In this document: piece after piece, positions 7,593-16,458 of the stretch
Numbering within the stretch: the first letter of the stretch is position 1
Layout: each line of letters starts with the position of its first letter
Source of the DNA: Draconibacterium sp050179035
Lineage (GTDB): Bacteria > Bacteroidota > Bacteroidia > Bacteroidales > Prolixibacteraceae
NCBI GenBank assembly: GCA_050179035.1
Contig: JBFXFM010000016.1
Coordinates: 1-64,000, forward strand
DNA: 64,000 nt
Direction of reading: 5' to 3'
Position numbers and translations under genes: made by a program
The notes under the pieces: model-generated
Database searches by the model: none
What the model saw: the letters and a program-made list of their open reading frames with translations, nothing else
Told to the model about the DNA's origin: nothing

Positions 7593-9032
7593 TTACAGAT
7601 TTTCATCATCGGCGGTTTCGGGGGTGTTTTTTTCCAGGAACTCGTTTATCAGCAGGCTTACTCTTTTGCTTTTCATCGAAGGTGGATAAATATCATGGAG
7701 ATAATTCACCTGAATTAAATCCTGTTCGAGAGCCACAGCAAGCAATTGAAGCGCTTCTTTACTTTTGCGTTTTTGAAGTAACAGCGCCACCAGCCGGTAT
7801 TTTAAAATAGGGTCGTCGTTTTTCGTGATTGCTTTTTTCAGGATGCGGATGGCGTTCAGCGGCTCTTCAAAATCAATATAAACTTCGGCCCATGTCAGCC
7901 ATATTTCAGTGTTTTCCACTTCAAGCCGGGCGGCTGTTTTAATTGCTTCAATTGATGCTTCTTTTTCGCCACTGTCTTTGTGTACTTTTCCGAGGGTGAG
8001 CCAGTATTCCGGATTTTGCCCGTCAATTTTCATGGCTTTCAGAATAAATTTTGTGGCCTGGTCAAAATTTTGCCCTATCCACTGAATCAATCCAAGGCCA
8101 AACCAGGCGGTGTCGTTACCAGGGTTAATTTTAGTGGCACGTTTGTAATGACTCTGCGACTCTTCGTATTTTTCAATGTTCAGATAACATTCGCCAATGT
8201 AACAGAATGCCTCATCGCTATGGGGTTCGTGAAGCAAAAATTCATTGTATTTTTCAATCGCCTCTTCAAAACGGCCAGCGTTTGCCAGCGTATTTCCAAT
8301 ATTGAAGAGGGCCATATAAAATTTATCATTTATGGTATAAGCAAATTCATATGCATTCAGTGCATTATCAAACTTTTCGGCTTTGTTATAAACAGTTCCA
8401 AGGTTAAACCAAACGTATTGGTTATAAGGGTCGATATCGAGGTACTGGTTGTAATACTTTATGCTTTTGTTAATTTTATCTTCCTGATCGTAGAAATAAC
8501 CGAGATCGTACAAAGCCAGGTCGTGGTCGGGATTTTCCCTTACAGTTTTTTCAAAATAGAACAGTGCTTTTTTGATATTTCCGGTCTGCACATAGGTGGC
8601 GCCAATCTGGTAGTAGGTTTCGTCAATATCGGGCCCGGCGTTTTGAATGGCAATTTTAAAAGATTTCAGCGCTTCCTTTTCGTTGCCGGTTACCATCAGT
8701 GCTGTACCTTTTAAAAGGTGAACTTCGTGATTGCCACTATCCACTTTTTCGACGGCTTTTAAATATTCAAGCGCTTTTTTGTAATGACCTTTGTTGATGA
8801 GTATCTGCGCATACTTCAGTTGCAGCGGAATGGCGTTCGGATGAATAAGAATTCCCTGCCGGGCAGCAATTTCTGAAGCCTGAATATCGCCTTCTTCGAG
8901 CAGCAATTCAACAATACCTTCAAACTCCGAAACGTCGAAATATTTTGTTCTGCCCGATACCAGCGAACGTTTGAAACGGTTTACCGCTTCAACAAATTCT
9001 TCATCGCGAAAGTTGTCTTTTTCTTCGTTCAT
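7593..9032 (-). CDS. Tetratricopeptide-repeat protein
   Basis: The 479 residues form about ten to eleven consecutive TPRs from near residue 55 to 440, with typical W/L-G-Y-A-F-P spacing, for example ALYDLGYFYDQEDKINKSIK and AWFGLGLIQWIGQNFDQATK. TPR arrays form a right-handed superhelix that binds other proteins. There is no signal peptide or membrane helix, so a cytoplasmic scaffold is likely. This kind of long TPR protein is common in Bacteroidota and no specific partner can be named. It is a single gene on the minus strand, 54 bp downstream of the DUF4301 gene, perhaps in the same transcript. Confidence 0.82.
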   Translation of the reverse strand: MNEEKDNFRDEEFVEAVNRFKRSLVSGRTKYFDVSEFEGIVELLLEEGDIQASEIAARQGILIHPNAIPLQLKYAQILINKGHYKKALEYLKAVEKVDSGNHEVHLLKGTALMVTGNEKEALKSFKIAIQNAGPDIDETYYQIGATYVQTGNIKKALFYFEKTVRENPDHDLALYDLGYFYDQEDKINKSIKYYNQYLDIDPYNQYVWFNLGTVYNKAEKFDNALNAYEFAYTINDKFYMALFNIGNTLANAGRFEEAIEKYNEFLLHEPHSDEAFCYIGECYLNIEKYEESQSHYKRATKINPGNDTAWFGLGLIQWIGQNFDQATKFILKAMKIDGQNPEYWLTLGKVHKDSGEKEASIEAIKTAARLEVENTEIWLTWAEVYIDFEEPLNAIRILKKAITKNDDPILKYRLVALLLQKRKSKEALQLLAVALEQDLIQVNYLHDIYPPSMKSKRVSLLINEFLEKNTPETADDENL

Positions 9033-9086
9033 ACGCCAAAATCAGCCTGCGAAATTAGTAATTCAACCCGAAAAATAAAACCACCA

Positions 9087-10616
9087 TTATAAATGCTGTT
9101 CACGCAAAAGGTCGTTCACTGTTTTTACCGGGTTAAAAGTTTCAATAGGCACTTCAACAAAAAGTGTGTTCCAATTACTCATTGCACCATTCCACAAACC
9201 CGGTAATTCCTGGGCCTTCAGCTCTTTTCCATCTTTCGATTTTATAGAAATAAAACCAGTTGCCGGGTCGGTAAATTTGGTGAGGTCGTATTTTTCGCCT
9301 TTGTAGTTTTTTATTGCGCAAACCAGATCAACGGGGTTGAAATGTGTTGCGTGTTTCGCCAGCGTTTGTTGCTGCACACTTCCGGGATCGATTTGCGAAC
9401 TCTCGGCCACCTGCAACGAAACAGTGCCATCGCTGTTTTTTGCCCAAAAAGGGCCACCACCTGGTTCACCTTCGTTTTTTACCATTCCGCAAACACGCAG
9501 CGGACGGTTGTATTTTTCTTTCAGGTAATGGTATAATTCCTCCTTTTCGGTGTAATACTGGTTTTCAGCTGGTTTTGTGTTCAGCGTGTTTTCCATAAAA
9601 GCGGCAGCGGCAGCCAGCAGTGCATGGTCGAGTGCAACCGGGTGTTTCTCGTTCAGTTCTTGTTGATAGAAAAACAGTTGTTCGAGGTTTTTCAATAACA
9701 CGCCGGCAATTGCTTTTTTGTATTCCACTGTCGGTTGTTTCAGCCGATCGGGAACCACATTGTCGATATTCTTGATAAAAATGATGTCAGCATCAAGATC
9801 GTTCAGGTTTTCAATCAGCGCGCCATGTCCGCCCGGTCTGAAGACAAGGCTTCCGTCTTTTTCGCGGAAAGGTTCGTTTTGCGCATCAACCGCAATCGTG
9901 TCGGTTGATGGTTTTTGCTGACTGAAAGTTACATCGAGCTTTACCCCCGATTCTTTTTCATAAACAGGTTTCACTTCTGCGAGCAAACGTTCAAACCCTT
10001 GCTGGTGTTCGGGCGAAACGGTAAAATGCAGTTTTACATTTTCGTTGCTGTCTTTGGCATAAAGCGCACCTTCAACCAAATGTTCTTCAAAAGGTGTGCG
10101 GCTGTTTTTCTCGTATTTGTGAAATTTCAGCAGGCCTTTTGGTAAAGCTCCATAGTTTAATCCCTTGTCGTTGAGCAACAAGTCAATCCAGCTGCTGCAA
10201 TGGGTTTCACTTTCGCTTCCACTTAATTTTGATTTCAGGTCGCTGTAAAAGGCAAACTTTTCCTTGTTCACCAGAAACTGTCGGGCGGCGGCATTCTGAG
10301 CAAGCGCTTCGTCGCTGTTACCGGCTGCCCTGCATGAGTCGAGCGCTTCGTACAATGCTTTAAACATGCGGCTTGCCGCACCCGAAGCGGGAATAAATTT
10401 TAACGGTTTTATTCCTTCTGCCAGTTTTTCATCATACAAAACCGCCATTTTATGGGTTTCAGCCTCACTTAGCCTGATGATCCCGTTTCCTGCCGATGCT
10501 GCATCAATCAGCTCAAGAAACGGAAATCCGCGCTTAAAATTTTCCACCTGTTTTGTTACAGTTTCCAGGTCGTTTCCTCTCGCTTTTATTTGTTGAATGT
10601 CTTTTTCGGTAAACAT
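9087..10616 (-). CDS. DUF4301 family protein
   Basis: This 509-residue protein starts MFTEKDIQQIKARGNDLETV and carries the family hallmark KFIPASGAASRMFK near residue 80, followed by RPGGHGALIENLNDLDADIIF near 265. The latter stretch resembles nucleotidyl-sugar transferase-like folds. DUF4301 occurs mostly in Bacteroidota and has no firmly known function as far as I recall. The G-A-A-S-R-M and GGHGALIENLN segments suggest a phosphate- or nucleotide-binding site (inference). There is no signal peptide. It is the first gene of a possible two-gene unit with the TPR gene. Confidence 0.85.
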   Translation of the reverse strand: MFTEKDIQQIKARGNDLETVTKQVENFKRGFPFLELIDAASAGNGIIRLSEAETHKMAVLYDEKLAEGIKPLKFIPASGAASRMFKALYEALDSCRAAGNSDEALAQNAAARQFLVNKEKFAFYSDLKSKLSGSESETHCSSWIDLLLNDKGLNYGALPKGLLKFHKYEKNSRTPFEEHLVEGALYAKDSNENVKLHFTVSPEHQQGFERLLAEVKPVYEKESGVKLDVTFSQQKPSTDTIAVDAQNEPFREKDGSLVFRPGGHGALIENLNDLDADIIFIKNIDNVVPDRLKQPTVEYKKAIAGVLLKNLEQLFFYQQELNEKHPVALDHALLAAAAAFMENTLNTKPAENQYYTEKEELYHYLKEKYNRPLRVCGMVKNEGEPGGGPFWAKNSDGTVSLQVAESSQIDPGSVQQQTLAKHATHFNPVDLVCAIKNYKGEKYDLTKFTDPATGFISIKSKDGKELKAQELPGLWNGAMSNWNTLFVEVPIETFNPVKTVNDLLREQHL

Positions 10617-10748
10617 GAAGTGGCGTTTTTAATGTTGATTAAAATTAGAAATCTTAACAAACAATAATGCTCCCTGCCGGATACTTTGATACAAAGTTTT
10701 CAATATTTTTTCAACATAAATATTGTGTCAGATAAAATGTCAAATTTC

Positions 10749-10884
10749 CATCACTTTACTCACGCCGAGTTCTCCCGATGCAAATCGGGAGAACTCTTCC
10801 CCTCTCTTTGAAAGGAGAGGGCTGAAGACACCGAAGGTGACTTGCCCGCATGACCAGCCAAGTCGGGCAGGGGGTGAGTGGATT
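10749..10884 (+). repeat. Dispersed palindrome-rich intergenic element, copy 1
   Basis: About 136 bp of non-coding sequence carries the inverted repeat GTTCTCCCGAT..ATCGGGAGAAC, then CCTCTCTTTGAAAGGAGAGG, then CTTGCCCGC...GTCGGGCAGG, bounded by ACTCAC and GTGAGTG. The same succession of blocks occurs in reverse orientation at 41825-41956. The rest of the 356-bp gap (10617-10972) is AT-rich and holds the promoter region of the next gene. An open frame across the element (10723-11073) is a by-product and not a gene. Confidence 0.72.
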
Positions 10885-10948
10885 AAAACACGGCGAGTAA
10901 AACTTCTCGTAACACAACTTAATAACCGGCAAACAACTCTTTTTTTGC

Positions 10949-10967
10949 TACTTTCGCGGCCAGGAGG
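10949..10967 (+). promoter_or_regulatory. -7 box and strong Shine-Dalgarno before the radical SAM gene
   Basis: TACTTTCG (10949-10956) fits the Bacteroidota -7 box TAnnTTTG with one change, though no clear -33 TTTG is present. AGGAGG (10962-10967) lies 5 bases before the ATG at 10973. A full Shine-Dalgarno is unusual in this phylum, and it fixes the start codon. Confidence 0.5.
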
Positions 10968-10972
10968 TAATT

Positions 10973-11914
10973 ATGACAGTACAATTTCCGGGGGGACACA
11001 CCAAACGCTACAACGATTTTTCGACCTATTTCAGAAACCGGTTTACCAGCCGGGTACAAAAAGTATCGGTTGATGCGGATTTTACCTGCCCTAACCGCGA
11101 TGGTTCGAAAGGTATAGGAGGTTGTACCTATTGCAACAACAAAACTTTCAAACCTGGTTACACCAACCTGGAAAAAAGTGTGTCGCAGCAAGTGGAGGAG
11201 GGAATTGCCTTTTTTTCGAAGAAGTACGAATCAATGCGGTTTCTGGCTTATTTTCAGGCTTATACAAATACTTATGCACCGATAAAAGATTTAATCGGCT
11301 TGTACGAAGAGGCGTTGCAACATCCAAAAATTGAAGGGCTGGTAATTTCAACACGACCCGATGCAGTGTCAAATGAGATTCTTGATTACCTCGAAGAACT
11401 CAGCCGGAAAGTTTATGTAATGATAGAATTCGGACTTGAATCGCATCTCGACAGCTCGCTCGACAGTATTAACCGTTGCCACACTTTTGCCGATTCGGTT
11501 AGGGCACTCGAAGAAACCGCCCGCCGCGGAATAAATAACTGTGCACATCTTATTTTGGGGCTTCCTGGCGAAACCCGCGCCGATTGGCTGGAACAGGCCC
11601 GTGTAATATCGCAGTTGCCGGTTAAAAACCTGAAACTGCACCAACTTCAGGTTCACAAAAAAACTGTTCTTGAAAAACAATTCCGCGATAATCCTGATGG
11701 GTTTCATCTTTTCACTGTTGAAGAATACACCGAGCTTGTGGTCGATTATCTCGAATTACTCAACCCGGCAATTATTGTTGAGCGGTTTGTGAGTGAAGCG
11801 CCATCGGAAATGGTGGTGGCGCCAAAATGGGGTCTCAAGAACTTTGAGTTTGTGGCAAAGGTTGAAAAAGAACTTGCCCGGCGTGACACGTGGCAGGGGA
11901 GACTGTTTTCCTGA
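10973..11914 (+). CDS. Radical SAM protein, TIGR01212/YhcC family
   Basis: This 313-residue enzyme of the YhcC (TIGR01212) group of radical SAM proteins opens with GHTKRYNDFSTYFR. The iron-sulfur signature is TCPNRDGSKGIGGCTYCNN (about residues 38-56), an extended first spacing that is characteristic of this family, as opposed to the common CxxxCxxC. Further matches are STRPD near 125, IEFGLES near 147, and HLILGLPGE near 188 in the SAM-binding barrel. YhcC-like proteins are related to Elp3 and tRNA-modifying enzymes, but the substrate is not known. An AGGAGG 5 bases upstream supports this start. The gene is monocistronic and converges with the next gene. Confidence 0.9.
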   Translation: MTVQFPGGHTKRYNDFSTYFRNRFTSRVQKVSVDADFTCPNRDGSKGIGGCTYCNNKTFKPGYTNLEKSVSQQVEEGIAFFSKKYESMRFLAYFQAYTNTYAPIKDLIGLYEEALQHPKIEGLVISTRPDAVSNEILDYLEELSRKVYVMIEFGLESHLDSSLDSINRCHTFADSVRALEETARRGINNCAHLILGLPGETRADWLEQARVISQLPVKNLKLHQLQVHKKTVLEKQFRDNPDGFHLFTVEEYTELVVDYLELLNPAIIVERFVSEAPSEMVVAPKWGLKNFEFVAKVEKELARRDTWQGRLFS

Positions 11915-11950
11915 AAGTGAAGCTGGTTTTATCTCTCCTGGAACAGACCG

Positions 11951-12799
11951 TTAAAATGTGGTAAAATTGGGTTTGTTTTCGATGAAATGAATGGGAACAC
12001 CTTTAACAAAATTACTCAGCCAGGTGGCACAATATTCCATTCCGGCTTCTTCCGATTTTATATGACCAAGAAAAATCACTGCCTTGTTTTTGCCCAAAGC
12101 TGAAGCATCGTTGGCGTACAAATAAGTTTCCCACTCGTTCGCTTCTCCGGCTAAAATTACTTCCACTTCAGGGTTTCTTAATATCTGAATATGTCTTTGT
12201 CCGCCGGGTGCACCAGCCATAAAAGCCAGTTTTGTAAATTTCATTTCAGGGTTGCCCACAACCCTGATCGTTTGCATATTAAGCGTTTTCTTCAACTCGT
12301 TACAATAGGCCAGAACTGTTTTTTCGGGGAGCCTGAAATAGGTGTCGGAACCATTTATTGAAAAGGATTTTAATCCCAGCTTTCCAATCATTCCTTCCGA
12401 AATTCCATCGGGATTTGTCATGTGAATATGGTCGTGAAATCTGAAAATCACAAGGTTATTTTCTTTGATAAACTTTGCTTTTTCTTCATAAACCGGGTCG
12501 CCGGCAAACGAAGTTGTTTCGTCGAAATGGCTGTAAAAAACAGGCTCGTGCGTAATAACAAAATTACAGTTCAGGCGTACAGCTTCGCGAAGTGTTTCCA
12601 TGTCGGCAAACATGCAAACGGCAATTCCTTTCAGCTGTGTTTCAGGGTTTCCGGCCTTAAAAACGTCAACAGTTTCGGTTGCCCAATCGCAGGTGACATT
12701 CTTTTTTATTAAATCAACAACTTCCTGGGGGGTTTTTGGCTTGTTTTGCGCACACGCAAAAAAGGGAATCAACAGCACGATTAGTAGTATTCGTTTCAT
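11951..12799 (-). CDS. NIF3-like metal-binding protein, predicted lipoprotein
   Basis: About 282 residues from the start chosen at MKRILLIVLLIPFFACAQ, which gives a lipoprotein signal with Cys in FFAC; an ATG 11 codons upstream would spoil the signal peptide. The mature part matches the NIF3 (DUF34, GTP cyclohydrolase 1 type 2-like) fold: a first metal motif with ITHEPVFYSH, then FRFHDHIH, and at the end GHIKSEEAGMEYC with the His and Glu ligands. NIF3 proteins normally are cytosolic, so an exported version is unusual. It converges with the radical SAM gene (36 bp apart). The substrate is unknown. Confidence 0.8.
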   Translation of the reverse strand: MKRILLIVLLIPFFACAQNKPKTPQEVVDLIKKNVTCDWATETVDVFKAGNPETQLKGIAVCMFADMETLREAVRLNCNFVITHEPVFYSHFDETTSFAGDPVYEEKAKFIKENNLVIFRFHDHIHMTNPDGISEGMIGKLGLKSFSINGSDTYFRLPEKTVLAYCNELKKTLNMQTIRVVGNPEMKFTKLAFMAGAPGGQRHIQILRNPEVEVILAGEANEWETYLYANDASALGKNKAVIFLGHIKSEEAGMEYCATWLSNFVKGVPIHFIENKPNFTTF

Positions 12800-12865
12800 T
12801 TTCAATATTTTGTTGTTTTTTTTGATTTTCATCTCCCGACTCTGGACTCCGGTCTTCCGACTTCT

Positions 12866-13234
12866 TTAAACCACCCTTCGGCCAAATGGCGTCAAAGCCA
12901 GCGACATCATTTTAAAATGCTGTGTAGCCCATGGAATCCCGATAATTGTAATCGCTAATAAAAGCCCGAAAAACAGGTGGGTAAGTGCAATCCATATCCC
13001 ACCAATAAAAAACCACAAAATATTCATAATGGTTGAAAGGCATCCGGGGGCATTTTCCATGTATTCAATTTTTTGACCAAATGGCCATAACGCCAGAATA
13101 CCCAGTTTAAAACTTTGTAACCCGAATGGAATACCAATAATGGTGATGCACAATGCCAGACCAGCCAGCATATATTCCATAAAAATGGCGAATCCACCAA
13201 AAATTAGCCACAGAATATTACCAAGAATTTTCAT
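12866..13234 (-). CDS. yccF: YccF family inner-membrane protein
   Basis: A protein of about 122 residues from the internal start MKILGNILWLIFGG; the longer frame adds nine unconvincing residues. It contains the two tandem YccF (DUF307) units, each with the motif ITIIGIPxGxQxFK and a following (A/S)LxPFG: CITIIGIPFGLQSFKLGILALWPFG and then the AITIIGIPWATQHFK unit. It has four membrane helices. The function is not established; in E. coli, YccF lies beside a potassium channel-like protein. The gene is alone between two divergent or convergent neighbours. Confidence 0.88.
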   Translation of the reverse strand: MKILGNILWLIFGGFAIFMEYMLAGLALCITIIGIPFGLQSFKLGILALWPFGQKIEYMENAPGCLSTIMNILWFFIGGIWIALTHLFFGLLLAITIIGIPWATQHFKMMSLALTPFGRRVV

Positions 13235-13339
13235 TGTAAATTTTTTTAAGGTTAAGTTCATTCAAAAATAGCGGTTTCGTTTCCTCAACGCACAAAAACC
13301 AAAATATTCTTTACTTTTAAATTCAAAAAAAGAAACGCG

Positions 13340-13519
13340 ATGAATGGCAATCCTGAAAATTACAAATTAGGCCTTTTCTATTTCAACAGGAGTGATGATC
13401 GTATTTTTGTGCCTAAAATGATAAGCCGTACGGGCTGGACTATCAATTTCTCCAGGCCTGGATCGTATCTTTTTATTATAGGCCTGGTTTTATTAATTGT
13501 ATTATTTTCATATCTGTAA
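13340..13519 (+). CDS. Small DUF5808-like membrane protein
   Basis: A 59-codon gene (MNGNPENYKLGLFYFNRSDD...) that is easily missed. Residues 8-42 read GLFYFNRSDDRIFVPKMISR and then GWTINFSRPGS. This is the small motif (F-Y-F-N-xx-D-x-R-x-F-V-P-K, then G-W-T-x-N-F-xx-P) found in the cytoplasmic domain of DUF5808 proteins. It is followed by one C-terminal membrane helix (LFIIGLVLLIVLFSYL). There is no obvious ribosome-binding site, but codon use looks normal. Function unknown. Confidence 0.65.
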   Translation: MNGNPENYKLGLFYFNRSDDRIFVPKMISRTGWTINFSRPGSYLFIIGLVLLIVLFSYL

Positions 13520-13570
13520 AAACTTTTTTTAAGGTCTCAATACTCAGTACTCAAATCTCATTACTTAAAA

Positions 13571-13981
13571 ATGATTGTTCAGAAAGAAATTACACTTCCC
13601 GCATTTCGACGTGGTTATCACCTGGTTACAAAATTGATTTTGGAACAGCTCCACGAATTACCGGAGTTTGGGTTGCTTCACATTCTTGTGAAGCACACCT
13701 CTGCCGGAATTACCTTAAACGAAAATGCCGACCCAACCGTACGCACCGATTTCGAAGCGTTTATGAATAAACTTATTCCCGAAGGCGACCCGGTTTATGT
13801 GCACACTGATGAGGGCGATGACGACATGCCTGCACATTTAAAGTCGGCCATTATTGGTGCCGAGGTTACCATTCCAATCACAAACCGAAGGTTGAACCTT
13901 GGTACCTGGCAGGGCATTTATTTTTGCGAGTTCCGCAATTTCGGCGGCCCGCGCAGGATTGTTCTTACTGTTTACAGTTGA
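13571..13981 (+). CDS. YjbQ/UPF0047 family protein
   Basis: This 136-residue protein matches YjbQ (UPF0047) over its full length: HILVKHTSAGITLNENADPTVRTD (residues 38-61), then the acidic loop HTDEGDDDMPAHLKS, and the end GTWQGIYFCEFRNFGGPRR. E. coli YjbQ has weak thiamine-phosphate synthase activity in vitro. The conserved His and Asp residues of the barrel are present. It is preceded by a short tract of repeated ACTCA units (about 13535-13560). A separate transcript is likely. Confidence 0.93.
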   Translation: MIVQKEITLPAFRRGYHLVTKLILEQLHELPEFGLLHILVKHTSAGITLNENADPTVRTDFEAFMNKLIPEGDPVYVHTDEGDDDMPAHLKSAIIGAEVTIPITNRRLNLGTWQGIYFCEFRNFGGPRRIVLTVYS

Positions 13982-14123
13982 ATTTTCATAATTTTTATTT
14001 TCAGTTTTCAAAATCCGGACACCTGTTGTAAAACAATTTTCCCGATTGCTTTTTACTGAGTTTTGATATCGTTTTAAATACCGATAAGGACTATTTTCGG
14101 GGCTGAATTTTTAACTACAACCA

Positions 14124-15737
14124 ATGCAGATGAAATTACTTTTAGGCGTTGAAGCCATTGGTCAGGCGGCCATTGACGCGGGTATCTCGGGCGTTTATGC
14201 TTATCCCGGAACGCCTTCAACCGAAATCACCGAATATATTCAGGAAAACGATGTTGCTATTGAGCGAAACATCCACCGACAATGGTCGGTTAACGAGAAA
14301 ACCGCGATGGAATCGGCGCTCGGAATGAGTTATGCAGGCAAACGCACGATTACCTGTATGAAACATGTTGGGCTGAATGTGGCTGCGGATGTTTTTATGA
14401 ACGCTGCAATTACAGGGATTAATGGTGGTTTGGTGGTGGTTGTGGCCGACGACCCATCGCAACATTCGTCGCAAAACGAACAGGATTCACGTTTCTACGG
14501 AAAATTTGCGCTGTTGCCCGTGTTCGAACCATCGAACCAGCAGGAAGCCTATAATATGACTTATGATGCTTTTGAGTTTTCCGAAGAAACAGGTTTGCCG
14601 GTGTTGCTGCGCATTACAACACGGTTGGCACATTCGCGGGCAGGTGTTGTACAGCGAGAGTTACTGCCGGAAAATGAGCTGAAACTTCCTGCAAACCCAA
14701 TGCAGTTTATGCTTTTGCCTTCGTACAGCCGGAAGTACTACCAGCAACTGATTGACAAGCAGCCACTTTTGCTTAAATATTCAAACGAATCGGAATACAA
14801 TACTTTTAGTCATGGCATCGACAAAAGCCTCGGAATTGTTTGCTGTGGAATTGCCTATAACTACCTGATGGAGAATTATCCTGACGGAGATTGTCCGTAT
14901 CCGGTGGTAAAAATTGCGCAATATCCGGTTCCCGAAATATGGCTTCGCAAACTTGAAAAAGAGTGCGACGAGCTGTTGGTGATAGAAGAAGGATATCCGT
15001 TGGTGGAGGAACTTTTAACCGATTTTTTTGAACGCGGCAAAAAAGTTCATGGGCGATTAAGCGGTGCATTGCCGCGGCGCGGAGAACTGAACCCCGACCA
15101 TGTACGGAAAGCACTCGGGCACGAACAGCCTGAAATAGTGCAAGTACCGGAAGGACTCGCTGGCAGACCGCCGTCGTTGTGTGCCGGTTGTGGCCACCAG
15201 GATACCTATTTTGCTTTAAACGAAGTAATCGCAGACTACGGAGATGGCAGAGTTTTTTCCGATATCGGTTGTTACACGCTTGGCGCTTTGCCACCGTACA
15301 ATACTGTGAATACCTGTGTTGATATGGGCGCATCAATTACCATGGCAAAAGGAGCTGCCGATGCCGGACTTGAACCTGTTTTTGCTGTAATCGGCGATTC
15401 AACATTTACTCATTCTGGAATTACTGGTTTGCTCGATTGTGTGGTTGAAAAAACAAACATCAATATTATTATTGTTGATAACGAAACCATTGCAATGACC
15501 GGTGGACAGGATTCATCGGCGAAAGGCAGGATTGAAAAAATTTGCGAAGGAGTTGGAGTTGACCCGAAACATATCCGGATTTTTGTACCTCTGAAAAAAA
15601 ATCACGAAGAAATTGTAAAAATGATTCGTGAGGAAGTTGATTTTAAGGGGGTTTCTGTTTTAATTGGCCGACGCGAATGTGTACAACGGGTTGCACGTAC
15701 AAGAAAAATGAATAAAGTACAAAATGCTGATACTTGA
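14124..15737 (+). CDS. iorA: Indolepyruvate:ferredoxin oxidoreductase, alpha subunit (no ferredoxin domain)
   Basis: IorA catalyses CoA-dependent oxidative decarboxylation of aryl pyruvates (from aromatic amino acids) with ferredoxin as acceptor. The 537 residues comprise the N-terminal PFOR-like pyrimidine-binding domain (GVYAYPGTPSTEITEYIQ, residues 23-40) and the TPP-binding domain near 340-470 (PPSLCAGCGHQD, FSDIGCYTLGALPP, IGDSTFTHSG, IIVDNETIAMTGGQ). The usual C-terminal domain with two 4Fe-4S clusters is absent: the chain stops at RRECVQRVARTRK. The start may be the second Met (14130). A -7-like TATTTTCG lies at 14092-14099. iorB follows after 75 bp. Confidence 0.93.
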   Translation: MQMKLLLGVEAIGQAAIDAGISGVYAYPGTPSTEITEYIQENDVAIERNIHRQWSVNEKTAMESALGMSYAGKRTITCMKHVGLNVAADVFMNAAITGINGGLVVVVADDPSQHSSQNEQDSRFYGKFALLPVFEPSNQQEAYNMTYDAFEFSEETGLPVLLRITTRLAHSRAGVVQRELLPENELKLPANPMQFMLLPSYSRKYYQQLIDKQPLLLKYSNESEYNTFSHGIDKSLGIVCCGIAYNYLMENYPDGDCPYPVVKIAQYPVPEIWLRKLEKECDELLVIEEGYPLVEELLTDFFERGKKVHGRLSGALPRRGELNPDHVRKALGHEQPEIVQVPEGLAGRPPSLCAGCGHQDTYFALNEVIADYGDGRVFSDIGCYTLGALPPYNTVNTCVDMGASITMAKGAADAGLEPVFAVIGDSTFTHSGITGLLDCVVEKTNINIIIVDNETIAMTGGQDSSAKGRIEKICEGVGVDPKHIRIFVPLKKNHEEIVKMIREEVDFKGVSVLIGRRECVQRVARTRKMNKVQNADT

Positions 15738-15812
15738 TACTGGATGCTGGATACTTGATGTTACTGCCAGAAGCTAATAGAAAAATACTCACGACTAAAT
15801 ACTCAATACTCA

Positions 15813-16388
15813 ATGAAAACTGATATCATACTTGCAGGCGTGGGCGGACAGGGAATTTTGTCGATTGCCGCAATTCTGGGCGCTGCAGCCCTTAACGAAA
15901 ACTTGTACCTGAAACAGGCCGAAACCCACGGAATGAGCCAGCGGGGTGGCGAGGTTGTTTCTCATTTAAGAATTTCGGATTCGCCCATTTATTCCGATTT
16001 AATTCCGATGGGCAGTGCCGAAATCATTCTTTCGGTTGAACCGCTTGAGTCACTCCGTTATGTTCCATACCTTAAAATCGATGGCTGCCTGGTTACCAAC
16101 ACAACTGAGTTTAGAAATATTGCCAACTATCCGAAACTTGAACCAGCATTTGCCGGACTGGATACAAAATTGAAAATTATTCAAATTGATGCCGATGCAA
16201 TAGCCCGCGAAACAGGTAATCCAAAATCGTCGAACATGGTTATGCTCGGTGCAGCTTCACCATTTATTCATATTGATAAAGAGATTATTCTGAAAGCCAT
16301 CGAAACTGTTTTTAAATCGAAAGGAGATAAAGTGGTGGAATCGAACCGGATGGCTTTTCTTGCAGGACGTGAATTTGCGTTGTACTGA
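15813..16388 (+). CDS. iorB: Indolepyruvate:ferredoxin oxidoreductase, beta subunit
   Basis: This 191-residue gamma-type subunit of the 2-oxoacid:ferredoxin oxidoreductase family pairs with IorA. It shows the family opening TDIILAGVGGQGILSIA (residues 3-19), KQAETHGMSQRGGEV near 39 and SNMVMLGA near 139. It lies 75 bp after iorA; the gap is filled by imperfect repeats of TACTTGATACTGGATG-like and ACTCAATACTCA sequence, with no promoter evident. The two genes therefore probably form one operon for aromatic amino-acid breakdown or reversal. Confidence 0.93.
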   Translation: MKTDIILAGVGGQGILSIAAILGAAALNENLYLKQAETHGMSQRGGEVVSHLRISDSPIYSDLIPMGSAEIILSVEPLESLRYVPYLKIDGCLVTNTTEFRNIANYPKLEPAFAGLDTKLKIIQIDADAIARETGNPKSSNMVMLGAASPFIHIDKEIILKAIETVFKSKGDKVVESNRMAFLAGREFALY

Positions 16389-16458
16389 AAACTTTTTTAA
16401 ATAATGTAGTCTGGTTGCTGAAATCATCTTTATTTTTGGACCACAAAAAATCAGGGAT

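Noticed and set aside
10723..11073. 116-codon ORF before the radical SAM gene
   Set aside because: It lies across a dispersed palindrome-rich element and overlaps a well-supported gene in another frame.
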